DNA of 7,688 nucleotides from Phycisphaerales bacterium. GTDB lineage: Bacteria; Planctomycetota; Phycisphaerae; Phycisphaerales; UBA1924. Numbering within the stretch: the stretch's first letter is position 1; each line of letters starts with the position of its first letter. Below are positions 1-5,421 of this stretch, one piece after another. Where the stretch lies: the NCBI GenBank assembly GCA_030680655.1, contig JAUXUZ010000581.1:1-7688 (forward strand), written 5' to 3'. A program made the position numbers and the translations under genes. Below the pieces are notes generated by a model. The model saw nothing but the letters and a program-made list of their open reading frames with translations. It ran no database searches and had not been told where the DNA came from.

Positions 1-276
1 CGGCCTGTTCAACACCGCTGGCAAGAGCCCCTGCGTGAGCTGACGCTGACCGTCGGTCCCGCACTCACCGCTCCCGTTCAAGAACACGATGCACGGCCAC
101 CCACCCTTGGGCGCTTCACCCCGCGGCACGTACACCGCGAACTTCTCCCCCGTCGGCAGCTCATCAAACACCACCCCGCGCGACGAGAGCCCGCCCGCGC
201 TGGCTCGATCCCCCGCGCACCCGAACGCGGCGACACCGGCAGCCGCGCACACCACCGCCAATACCAGGTACTTCAT
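1..276 (-). CDS. Secreted/lipoprotein alpha/beta hydrolase, N-terminal part (runs off window)
   Basis: The first 92 codons are visible; the frame is open to the window edge, so the catalytic Ser-Asp-His region is not seen. Residues 1-20 form a signal sequence (Lys2, a hydrophobic run, then AAFGC). Cys20 could be a lipidated cysteine, although Phe at -2 makes the lipobox imperfect. After a low-complexity linker, a segment around residues 48-88 (VYVPRG, then IVFLNGSGECGTDG, then RQLTQGL) matches the first strands and oxyanion-hole loop of 'predicted peptidase'/PHB-depolymerase-like esterases, which usually read FLHGSGERGTDN. Here the loop His is Asn and the Arg is Cys. GGGAG lies 5 nt before the ATG. 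The gene starts 11 nt after the stop of the upstream membrane protein gene, so it is probably the last visible gene of the operon. The family assignment is moderately sure; substrate unknown. Confidence 0.72.
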   Translation of the reverse strand, partial: MKYLVLAVVCAAAGVAAFGCAGDRASAGGLSSRGVVFDELPTGEKFAVYVPRGEAPKGGWPCIVFLNGSGECGTDGQRQLTQGLLPAVLNRP

Positions 277-287
277 CACCGCTCCCG

Positions 288-1184
288 TTACGAACTCATC
301 GCGATCATCAGCCCGATCCACCCCGCCATCGCCACCACAAGCAGCAGCGGCAGCGTGAGCACCGCCCACACCGCCCGTCCAGCGCCCACCTCGTGCCGAA
401 CGCACAGCTGCACGATCGCGCTGACCGACACCCAGATCAGCGCGAACGGGATCATGTAGAACCCAAGGCACGGCACCGCCATCAGAAAGCACGCGCCCCA
501 CGCGTACCCGAAGCTCTCGGCCGTCTTCGCGGCGCTCACCGGGCGCGGGTTCTTCAGCGCCAGGATCAGCTGAGCCGACCCGATCCACGCCGCCGTCAAC
601 GCGGCGATCGCCAGCGTGGGCAGCGCGATCCACAGCGCCCCCTGCCACACCAGCGCGACCATGTCCATCAGGTTGCCCTGCATCCCCAGCCGGCTCCCCT
701 GGAAGAACGTCACCAGCACGCCCAGCCACCCCACGCAGAGCACCACCGTCGCGACGACCACGATCAGCCCGAACCAGCAAGCATCAAGCGGCCGCGCCGA
801 CTGCCCGCAGAACCGCGCCAGCCGGTGCGGGAAGAACGCCGCCTGCCCGATCGCTTTAAAGAACGACACCAGCCGCCCGCGCTCCGCCCGCTCACGCCAT
901 GCCACCACCCCGCCGACGGTCTGCACCTCGCTCACCCCCGCCGTCGGCAGCACCAGCATCTCCGACTCGTCAATCGCGCTAGCGCACTTCACGCACGTGA
1001 ACCGCCGCGGCACCAGGTGCCCCTTCTCGCCCGTGCCGTAGTACGCCTGCCGGCAGTGCGGGCACATGAACCGCACGCTGTTGACCACAAACTCGTAGTC
1101 AACCGGCGAGAACCCCAGCCCGCACTCGGGGCACACCCGAGCCGCCATGTCCCACAACGGATAGTCACATCGCTTGCAGTGCAA
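288..1184 (-). CDS. Zinc-ribbon, multi-span membrane protein with Yip1-like C-terminal domain
   Basis: The protein is 298 residues from the chosen TTG start. Two zinc ribbons lead: C3xxC6/C18xxC21 (CKRCDYPLW...CPECG) and C41xxC44/C64xxC67. About five membrane helices follow, including a helix beginning near CWFGLIVVV, one at LWIALPTLAIAAL, a pair around FLMAVPCLGFYMIPFALIW, and a final LPLLLVVAMAGW. The pattern proline-glycine helix, aliphatic helix with IW, short charged loop (RHEVGAGRA), last helix resembles Yip1-domain proteins; this is by eye. Start choice: AGGAGG lies 4 nt before TTG1184 and puts the first ribbon at the very N-terminus, as is usual for such proteins. An in-frame ATG at 1268 would give 326 residues but has no Shine-Dalgarno sequence. 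Function unknown; likely inner membrane with cytosolic ribbons. It lies in the operon between the paralogue genes and the hydrolase gene. Confidence 0.75.
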   Translation of the reverse strand: MHCKRCDYPLWDMAARVCPECGLGFSPVDYEFVVNSVRFMCPHCRQAYYGTGEKGHLVPRRFTCVKCASAIDESEMLVLPTAGVSEVQTVGGVVAWRERAERGRLVSFFKAIGQAAFFPHRLARFCGQSARPLDACWFGLIVVVATVVLCVGWLGVLVTFFQGSRLGMQGNLMDMVALVWQGALWIALPTLAIAALTAAWIGSAQLILALKNPRPVSAAKTAESFGYAWGACFLMAVPCLGFYMIPFALIWVSVSAIVQLCVRHEVGAGRAVWAVLTLPLLLVVAMAGWIGLMIAMSS

Positions 1185-1278
1185 GGTGCCTCCTCGTTCG
1201 AGGACGAGTCTAACACCACTCGCCGCGGCGAAATCAGCCGACCACCCCGGGCGAACCCGGTCGCGCATCGGGAGCGGC

Positions 1279-1905
1279 TCACGCCGCCGCCGCGCCCTGC
1301 CACTTCGCCACTTCCGCCTTCGCCCACGGGCGCGACAGCACCGCCAGCACCGTCACCGGGTACGCCAGCACCAGCAGCAGCCCGATCGTCATCCCGCACC
1401 CCAGCATCACGTTCATGCACGTGGCCATCTGCGCCGGGGGCGGCGCTCCCTGGCCAGTCGGCATCGACTCGATCGTCGCCTTCATCACCGCCGACTGCTG
1501 CACGTAGGCCAGGCCCATCTCGATCAAGCCGACGAACAGGCGGACCAGCGCCCAGCCCCGGTGGAGCCGCACCGCGCCCGGCCGCCGCTTGAGCAGCTGA
1601 ACCCCGGCCACCAGCAGCAGCACCGACACCCCCGTCGAGACGATCGCCAGCACACCCAGCGACCCAACGATCACCCCCATCCCCGACAGCGCATCCTCGA
1701 TCGCCTGCTTCTGCTCCGCGCGCTGCCCGATCGGCATGTTCCCGCCAAACCCCAGGTTCACCACCGCGCCGCACGCGTTCTTGATGATCCCCAGCACGCC
1801 AATCACCACGCTGAACCAGCCCAGCACCCGCGGCCAGCGCGCCGGCGTCTCCTCAAACCCTTCCATCGAGAGTCCCGAATCAAGATCCGCATCAAACTGA
1901 TCCAT
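1279..1905 (-). CDS. Four-helix membrane protein, paralogue 3 of 3
   Basis: The protein is 208 residues with no recognised named family. After an acidic N-terminus (MDQFDADLD) there are four predicted helices at about 29-50, 76-106, 117-141 and 164-190. It shares three signatures with the next two upstream genes: W-P-x-V-x-G...GxLGIxKNAC near residues 24-45, GVQLLKRR...LHRGWA near 101-119, and YPVTVLAVLSRPWAKAEV near 182-199. It lacks the zinc ribbons of its neighbour and ends in an Ala tail (WQGAAAA). GGAGG lies 6 nt before the ATG. The context GTGCTCGATGGA at the start is also found at the start of the neighbouring paralogue, as expected if the gene arose by tandem duplication. It lies 80 nt downstream of that paralogue with no visible terminator, hence same operon. 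Function not inferable. Confidence 0.85.
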   Translation of the reverse strand: MDQFDADLDSGLSMEGFEETPARWPRVLGWFSVVIGVLGIIKNACGAVVNLGFGGNMPIGQRAEQKQAIEDALSGMGVIVGSLGVLAIVSTGVSVLLLVAGVQLLKRRPGAVRLHRGWALVRLFVGLIEMGLAYVQQSAVMKATIESMPTGQGAPPPAQMATCMNVMLGCGMTIGLLLVLAYPVTVLAVLSRPWAKAEVAKWQGAAAA

Positions 1906-1985
1906 CGAGCACCTCCACGAGCACGGTGAGAAGAACCCAGATTAGCACGCGTACGCGGCGGCCGCCCCACCGCAGCAACACCCAG

Positions 1986-2756
1986 CTACGCGCGCAGTGC
2001 GCGGCACTCCGGGCACGGCGCGCTGGGCAACTGCCCGCTCAGGTCGCACCCGCACGAACCACACCGGTTGCGCGCTGCGCCGCACTCCGGGCACAACGCG
2101 CCCAGCGGCAGGCCGCGCGTGTCGTACCCGCACGCGGGACAGGTGCGCAGCCCCGACCACCGCTCCACTTCTAGTTTCGCCCACGGACGCGAGAGCAGCG
2201 CCAGTACCACCACCGGGTACGTGAGCGCGATTATCAGGGGGAGTGCGATTGTGACGATCGCCACGGCGATCAACATGGCATCCATCCCCGCAGGAGCCCC
2301 GCCACCCCCAGCACCTCCCGCCCCCCCGCCCGCGGCCATCGCCCCCGACATCACCGCCGACTGAGCCGCCGCCCCGGCAGCCGCTTCCAACAGCGCAACG
2401 CCGATCCGCGTCCACGCCCACCCCCTGTGCAGCGCCACACTCTTCTTGCGCCGCTTCAGCAACTGAACGCCCGCCCACAGCAGCCAGCCCGAGACCGCCA
2501 GCGAGACCAGGCTCAGCACCCCTGTTATCACCATCCACAAGCTGTACTGGCCACCCAAGGCCGGTGGCCCAAGGTTCATGCCCCCGAACCCTTGCGCAAA
2601 GCTCGAAACCCCGCCGCACGCGTTCTTGAGAATCCCCAGCGACCCCAGCACCACGCTGATCACGCCAACCACCGTCGGCCACGCCGCCCGCTGAACCCCC
2701 AGCGGCCCGGCAACAACTGGCGGAGCGTTCACCGCCGCTGGTTCAATCTGTTCCAT
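1986..2756 (-). CDS. Four-helix membrane protein with two C-terminal zinc ribbons, paralogue 2 of 3
   Basis: The protein is 256 residues. The membrane core is homologous to the two flanking genes: WPTVVGVISVVLGSLGILKNAC at 26-47 (abbreviated signature WPxVxG..KNAC), GVQLLKRR at 96-103, LHRGWAW at 109-115, and YPVVVLALLSRPWAKLEV at 180-197. A very Gly/Ala-rich loop (about 137-157) joins helices 3 and 4. Unlike its paralogues it carries two zinc ribbons: C206xxC209/C222xxC225 (CPACGYDTRGL...CPECG) and C232xxC235/C248xxC251. The first is the ribbon typical of planctomycete small membrane proteins. GGAG lies 6 nt before ATG2756. It begins 33 nt after the stop of paralogue 1. The ribbons probably sit in the cytosol and could bind protein or nucleic acid; that is inference from the fold only. 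Confidence 0.87.
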   Translation of the reverse strand: MEQIEPAAVNAPPVVAGPLGVQRAAWPTVVGVISVVLGSLGILKNACGGVSSFAQGFGGMNLGPPALGGQYSLWMVITGVLSLVSLAVSGWLLWAGVQLLKRRKKSVALHRGWAWTRIGVALLEAAAGAAAQSAVMSGAMAAGGGAGGAGGGGAPAGMDAMLIAVAIVTIALPLIIALTYPVVVLALLSRPWAKLEVERWSGLRTCPACGYDTRGLPLGALCPECGAARNRCGSCGCDLSGQLPSAPCPECRALRA

Positions 2757-2789
2757 CGAGCACTCCGTTCCACGCTGAACCCCCCTCCC

Positions 2790-3440
2790 TCAAGCGCCCA
2801 CGGCCCGCTGCGCCTCCCACGAGGCGACCGCCGCGCGCACCTTCTCCTTCCGCATGTACACCAGCACCACGATCGGATACGCCAAACCAAACGCCAGCAG
2901 GAACAACCCCTGCAACGCGGACATGGCAACGTTCACCCACGCCGGCGGAGCACCCGCCTGCGCCCCCTGTATTCCCCTCACAGCGTCGAACGTCGCCACC
3001 TGTGAAGCCGCCGTGACCCCGACAGTTAAGAGCACCATCGCGATGCGCACCCACGCCCAGTTGATGTGCTGCCGCACACCCGCCGCGCGCCGCTTGACCA
3101 GCCAGATCCCCGCCGCGAGCAGCCACGCCGAAACAAACAAACTGCCCAGCGCCAAGACGCCCGACACCACCATCCACGGGTGCATCGCGTCCATCATCCG
3201 CTCAAGGTCGGCCGCCGCGTTCGCCCCAGAACCAGGCGCATTGGATGGGAGCTGCTTCATGAACGACGCCAGCAGCGGACCGCCCACAAGCCCGCTCACC
3301 GCCGAGCACGCGTTCGTCGCCAGCCCCAGCGACCCCAGCACGATGCTGATGATGCCAAAGACCTTCGGCCACGCCTCTTGTACCGCCGGCAGGTCTCCAG
3401 GGATCACCGGCGGCGAATCAAACGGCTGCATCTGTGTCAT
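2790..3440 (-). CDS. Four-helix membrane protein, paralogue 1 of 3 (first gene of operon)
   Basis: The protein is 216 residues and starts MTQMQPFDSPPV. This start was chosen because GAGG lies 5 nt before ATG3440; an upstream in-frame ATG at 3491 would overlap the proposed promoter and adds non-conserved sequence. Conserved positions match the two downstream genes: WPKVFGIISIVLGSLGLATNAC at about 24-45 (signature WPxVxG...NAC), GIWLVKRR at 111-118, INWAWVRI at 126-133, and LAYPIVVLVYMRKEKVRAAVASW at 187-208 (signature YPxVVL...W). It has a longer loop between helices 1 and 2 (residues 54-86) and no zinc ribbon. It is the most divergent of the three. It follows the strong terminator at 3533-3573, so it should have its own promoter and lead a five-gene operon. 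Function unknown. Confidence 0.83.
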   Translation of the reverse strand: MTQMQPFDSPPVIPGDLPAVQEAWPKVFGIISIVLGSLGLATNACSAVSGLVGGPLLASFMKQLPSNAPGSGANAAADLERMMDAMHPWMVVSGVLALGSLFVSAWLLAAGIWLVKRRAAGVRQHINWAWVRIAMVLLTVGVTAASQVATFDAVRGIQGAQAGAPPAWVNVAMSALQGLFLLAFGLAYPIVVLVYMRKEKVRAAVASWEAQRAVGA

Positions 3441-3461
3441 GGCATCCTCGGTTTCCGCCAC

Positions 3462-3491
3462 AGTGTACCAACACCGCCAACCGATCCCCAA
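3462..3491 (-). promoter_or_regulatory. Possible sigma-70-type promoter of the membrane-protein operon
   Basis: On the minus strand TTGGGG (3486-3491) and TACACT (3462-3467) are separated by 18 bp, and a TG dinucleotide one base before the -10 makes it extended. The start site would fall near 3455, giving a leader of about 15 nt that still contains the GAGG ribosome site. It lies downstream of the upstream terminator. Both hexamers are only partial matches, so this is tentative. Confidence 0.3.
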
Positions 3492-3532
3492 CCTTGCACC
3501 ACCAGAACACCCAATCGCCCCGTGCGGCGGAT

Positions 3533-3573
3533 AAAAAAAGCCCCGCGGTTCCGGTGAGGGAGAGTCGCGGGGC
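3533..3573 (-). terminator. Strong intrinsic terminator closing the non-coding array region
   Basis: An 8-bp perfect GC stem (GCCCCGCG at 3540-3547 with CGCGGGGC at 3566-3573) has an 18-nt loop. On the minus strand it is followed directly by seven T. On the plus strand there is no T run, so it acts on minus-strand transcripts. No protein gene on this strand lies within 1.8 kb upstream of it, which suggests that the intervening sequence is transcribed as non-coding RNA or a very long 3' UTR. Confidence 0.85.
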
Positions 3574-4119
3574 GAAAGGATGTCACAGTTTGATCGTCAG
3601 TCTCTACGCACAAACCGTGCCGACGGCTCGCGCGTGTTCAGAAATTCGGACAGCAAACTCTCGTTCACCCGTCCGCTACTGTCCTGAGAAAGCCGAACGG
3701 AACAGTCTCCTCTTCCGCGCGGCGTAGACACTCATCTGTATCGGCCGCCCCTTCCAGGGCGGCACAATGTTCAACGGGCGTCCGGGCCGCTCATGAATAC
3801 CTCTTCACGCCCCTGGGCGCAGCGAGATCTCGCTCCACTCTCCAACCAATGCGTCGCTCCGCCAGCCTCTGGCTAACGGCGCCACAGAGCAGGAGAACGA
3901 ACAAGCCGCGACAGAAGGCCGCGGCCGCGAATCACTGAAAAGCCTCTGGAGTTGATCTCTCTCCTCCGCGGGCCCTCTCTCTCGCTCCAGGCATGCACTC
4001 TCGCGCCGCCGTGAACGGAGCCGGTCGACGTTCTCACGTCGGTCCGGCAGAATCGAGCTCAGGGCAATAACGCCCGTTACTCAGCACACCCACGATTCAG
4101 TCAGAGGCCTCAAGCATCA

Positions 4120-4135
4120 GGCAACCAAGGCTCCC
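4120..4135 (-). promoter_or_regulatory. Weak sigma-54-like site (possible promoter of a degenerate unit)
   Basis: The minus strand reads GGGAGCCTTGGTTGCC: the -24 GG and -12 TTGC are present at the correct 12-bp offset, but the rest of the -24 box does not match. Downstream (3942-3992) is an imperfect hairpin holding CGAGAGAGAGGG, as in elements B and C. It could be the promoter of a decayed sixth or seventh unit, or chance. Confidence 0.22.
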
Positions 4136-4172
4136 GTGGCGGAGGCGGCGCCCACGCGGGACGCACACCACA

Positions 4173-4284
4173 GGACTCGGCCGCTCTCTCCTCCAACCAA
4201 ACCCTTCGCGCACCAGCCGCAGCAGGGCTCTTCGATCTCTCGTCTCGTCCAGCGGGGATCCATCCATGCGGGGCGGGGCCGTCC
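4173..4284 (-). repeat. Possible degenerate array element upstream of A
   Basis: The ends pair weakly: GGAC-TC-GGCC at the left against GGCC-GTCC at the right. The left inner part (GGCCGCTCTCTCCTCCAACCA) has the GGCC, CT-repeat and CCAACCA sequence seen in elements D and E. No GG/GC sigma-54 site is visible where one would be expected near 4330. Read as a decayed copy; alternatively composition alone explains it. Confidence 0.22.
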
Positions 4285-4356
4285 GATTCTCACCGGGTTC
4301 CCTCGCGCCGCTCAATCCATGAGTCATTCCTTTCGGGCCGGCTTCACGCCGACTCT

Positions 4357-4535
4357 CCAGGTCTGTCTTGATCGACGGCCCGCTCCGCATCTCTCTCTCA
4401 GGACAAACCAGAAGAGGGAAGGAGTTGTCGCGTCGTATTATGCTTCCAGCCAGTCCAAAGTGGTTAGGACAGCGAAGCGCGGCCGTCGATCAAGGCAGAC
4501 ATGGTCCCGTCATGTACTTGTCATTCCCGTCCCGC
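4357..4535 (-). ncRNA. Predicted sigma-54-dependent structured small RNA, unit A
   Basis: The predicted RNA is about 179 nt, from a start near 4535 to the left hairpin arm. The element (4357-4504) ends in inverted repeats 4357-4388 and 4472-4504: 29 of 32 positions pair around one bulge. The stem contains the shared core TCGACGGCC/GGCCGTCGA. Inside, on the minus strand, are CGACAACTCCTTCCCTC and then GAGAGAGAGATG. The promoter at 4546-4561 sets the transcribed strand. The 3' end is not defined, because no T run follows the stem. An ATG after GAGAGAG is not conserved in the other units, so I treat it as non-coding. Confidence 0.5.
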
Positions 4536-4545
4536 GTGAATCACT

Positions 4546-4561
4546 TGCAACCGTCGTGCCA
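4546..4561 (-). promoter_or_regulatory. Sigma-54 promoter of unit A
   Basis: The minus strand reads TGGCACGACGGTTGCA, an exact match to the TGGCACG-N4-TTGCA consensus with GG and GC at the obligatory offset. The predicted start is near 4535, 31 nt before the right arm of element A. Confidence 0.8.
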
Positions 4562-4580
4562 ACCGATTCTCCGTCCCGAG

Positions 4581-4772
4581 CGTTTCCAGTCTTTCGCGAT
4601 CGACGGCCCGCTCTGTAACCCTCTCTCTCGGAGCAGTCACCAGGGGGAGGGATGTGTGTCGGATCGCTATGTACCCAGCAGCCGCTCAACTCTCTTCAGA
4701 TCACAGAGACGAGCCGTCGATCGGGAAAGACTGGAAGACGAAAGCTGTAGAAAAACGTAGCTCGATCCGCAC
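4581..4772 (-). ncRNA. Predicted sigma-54-dependent structured small RNA, unit B
   Basis: The predicted RNA starts near 4772. The element at 4586-4734 has arms pairing 29 of 31 positions (CCAGTCTTTC, then CGATCGACGGC, then CTCTGT), and the pairing extends weakly out to 4581/4740. The outer stem sequence is unlike that of A, D or E yet is still paired. The minus-strand interior carries CATCCCTCCCCCTGG followed by GAGAGAGAGGG; CCCTC can pair with GAGGG to form an inner hairpin. Units B and C are 93% identical (138 of 149 aligned positions, no gaps) at an exact 240-bp offset, so they are the most recent duplication. Confidence 0.5.
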
Positions 4773-4782
4773 CATCCACCAA

Positions 4783-4798
4783 CGCAAAGTCCAAGCCA
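4783..4798 (-). promoter_or_regulatory. Sigma-54 promoter of unit B
   Basis: The minus strand reads TGGCTTGGACTTTGCG. The TGGC and TTGC blocks are intact with correct spacing; the CACG part of the -24 box is CTTG. The predicted start near 4772 begins GTGCGGAT, a sequence also present early in units C, D and E. Confidence 0.65.
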
Positions 4799-4825
4799 AA
4801 CCTCACACTCACTCCGCACAAGACG

Positions 4826-5007
4826 CCAGTCTTCCTCGATCGACGGCCCGCTCTGTAACCCTCTCTCTCGGAGCAGTTACCAGGGGGAGGGATGTGTGTT
4901 GGATTGCTTTTAGCCCGGCAGCCGCTCAACTCTCTTCAGATCACAGAGACGAGCCGTAGATCGGGAAAGACTGGCAAGGACAAGTAGAAGCCGTAGGCAA
5001 TCCACAC
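4826..5007 (-). ncRNA. Predicted structured small RNA, unit C (weak promoter)
   Basis: Element 4826-4974 is a near copy of B. The arms pair 27 of 31 positions; one change in the right arm (CCGTAGATCG instead of CCGTCGATCG) breaks a core pair. Of the 11 differences from B, 8 lie in the loop interior. The start inferred by alignment to B is at GTGTGGAT (5007). The spacer is the shortest in the array and its -24 box is poor, so this unit may be weakly expressed or decaying. Confidence 0.4.
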
Positions 5008-5017
5008 CATCCGCAAA

Positions 5018-5033
5018 CGCAAACACTGAGTCA
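5018..5033 (-). promoter_or_regulatory. Degenerate sigma-54 site of unit C
   Basis: The minus strand reads TGACTCAGTGTTTGCG. The -12 TTGC is kept, but the -24 GG is GA. It aligns with the unit B promoter through the conserved TTTGCG and the downstream GTGYGGAT. It overlaps the outer stem of element D, so stem pairing and promoter sequence compete here. Confidence 0.3.
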
Positions 5034-5194
5034 CTCGACGGCTGTCCGGGCGATCTCCCGCGTCATCCAACCAGGGGGTAGGGAAGGAGTGTCGCGTCGT
5101 ATTGCCTGCTCGGCGCCGCCGGGGTTTCGCTCGATCAGCCGCCGAGTGAGTCAGTGTCAACCTCGTTCACTTTTCAATCCGCATCACTTCTCTG
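5023..5194 (-). ncRNA. Predicted sigma-54-dependent structured small RNA, unit D
   Basis: The predicted RNA is about 172 nt. Element 5023-5157 has arms 5023-5044 and 5136-5157 pairing 20 of 22 positions (ACACTGAGTCACTCGACGGCTG at the left, written here as its two halves ACACTGAGTCA and CTCGACGGCTG). The outer stem is wholly different from that of A-C. The minus-strand interior has AATACGACGCGACACTCC then TTCCCTACCCCCTGG, nearly the same as unit A. The leader contains TGCGGATTGAAAA, shared with unit E. No T run follows the stem. Confidence 0.5.
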
Positions 5195-5204
5195 TCACTC
5201 CGCA

Positions 5205-5220
5205 TGCAAGCGTGGTGCCA
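5205..5220 (-). promoter_or_regulatory. Sigma-54 promoter of unit D
   Basis: The minus strand reads TGGCACCACGCTTGCA, which differs from the TGGCACG-N4-TTGCA consensus only at the last base of the -24 box. The predicted start is near 5194, 37 nt before the right arm of element D. Confidence 0.77.
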
Positions 5221-5228
5221 GAGAATTC

Positions 5229-5390
5229 GGTCCCGCCGGTTCGACGGCCTTTCGGGTGTCTCTCTCCTGCCATTGATCGGGGGAGGAATGGAGTGTCAGG
5301 TCTAACTAGACCAACCAACAGCCGGGTCCTCACCCGCCAGGCCGTCGAACCCGCGGGACCAGTTTTCAATCCGCACCTGCCTGCGTGCGG
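5229..5390 (-). ncRNA. Predicted sigma-54-dependent structured small RNA, unit E
   Basis: The predicted RNA is about 162 nt. It would begin with a 5' hairpin (CCGCAC/GTGCGG, 5371-5390), then ATTGAAAACT, then element E (5229-5360). Its arms 5229-5258 and 5331-5360 pair 27 of 30 positions, with outer stem GGTCCCGC/GCGGGACC unique to this unit and the shared TTCGACGGCC core. Inside are a small perfect hairpin (GGTCT/AGACC, 5299-5312) and, on the minus strand, GACACTCCATTCCTCCCCC followed by GGAGAGAGAC. It is the first unit after the stop of the receiver-like gene. Confidence 0.5.
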
Positions 5391-5400
5391 TAAAGACTCT

Positions 5401-5416
5401 TGCAACGAGCGTGCCA
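5401..5416 (-). promoter_or_regulatory. Sigma-54 promoter of unit E
   Basis: The minus strand reads TGGCACGCTCGTTGCA, an exact consensus match. It lies immediately after the stop codon (5422-5424) of the receiver-like gene, so unit E can be transcribed separately or by read-through. Confidence 0.8.
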
Positions 5417-5421
5417 ATCTC

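Larger units (their letters stand above)
3574..4356. other. Gene-free stretch with scattered hairpins and degenerate array copies
   Basis: No frame on either strand has credible coding character. Visible structures include a 7-bp hairpin GCCGCCC/GGGCGGC (3744-3763), a perfect 14-bp palindrome AGCGAGATCTCGCT (3821-3834), and a hairpin GCCGG-GACGT/ACGTC-CCGGC (4020-4048). A larger imperfect pairing (3942-3951 with 3985-3992) encloses two CT-repeat tracts like those inside elements A-E. I see no tRNA, tmRNA, SRP or RNase P core here. It is probably the worn distal end of the repeat array plus read-through sequence before the terminator. Confidence 0.5.
4357..5417 (-). repeat. Tandem array of five promoter-plus-hairpin units (A-E)
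   Basis: Unit starts (left arms) at 4357, 4586, 4826, 5023 and 5229 give periods of 229, 240, 197 and 206 bp. Shared parts of each unit are the TCGACGGCC core in the stem, a CT-repeat, a GGGGGAGGGA-like tract with GTGTCG nearby on the plus strand, and the spacer with a sigma-54 site. Pairing in the outer stem covaries: the first pair outside the TCGACGG core is A-T in A, B and C, C-G in D and T-A in E; the third is T-A in A, C-G in B-D and G-C in E. No ORF is conserved across units. Confidence 0.85.

Noticed and set aside
393..1592. Long plus-strand open frame of 399 codons across the left operon
   Set aside because: It is Arg/His/Pro-rich antisense shadow of two minus-strand genes with clear motifs and ribosome sites.
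3661..3690. Minus-strand AGTAGCGGACGGGTGA resembling a 16S rRNA segment
   Set aside because: Only a short stretch matches and the flanks do not continue as rRNA.
3821..3834. Perfect 14-bp palindrome AGCGAGATCTCGCT
   Set aside because: No promoter or gene nearby to give it a role as an operator; noted only as part of the gene-free stretch.
4097..4390. Minus-strand ORF starting at the ATG after GAGAGAGAG in element A (97 codons)
   Set aside because: The ATG is missing in units B-E, the product is Arg/Gly/Pro-rich without motifs, and it starts inside the hairpin interior.
4357..5360. CRISPR array or integron attC array
   Set aside because: Units are 130-150 bp with long inverted ends and unequal spacers, no cas or integrase gene, no cassette ORFs, and no GTTRRRY/RYYYAAC core at the ends.
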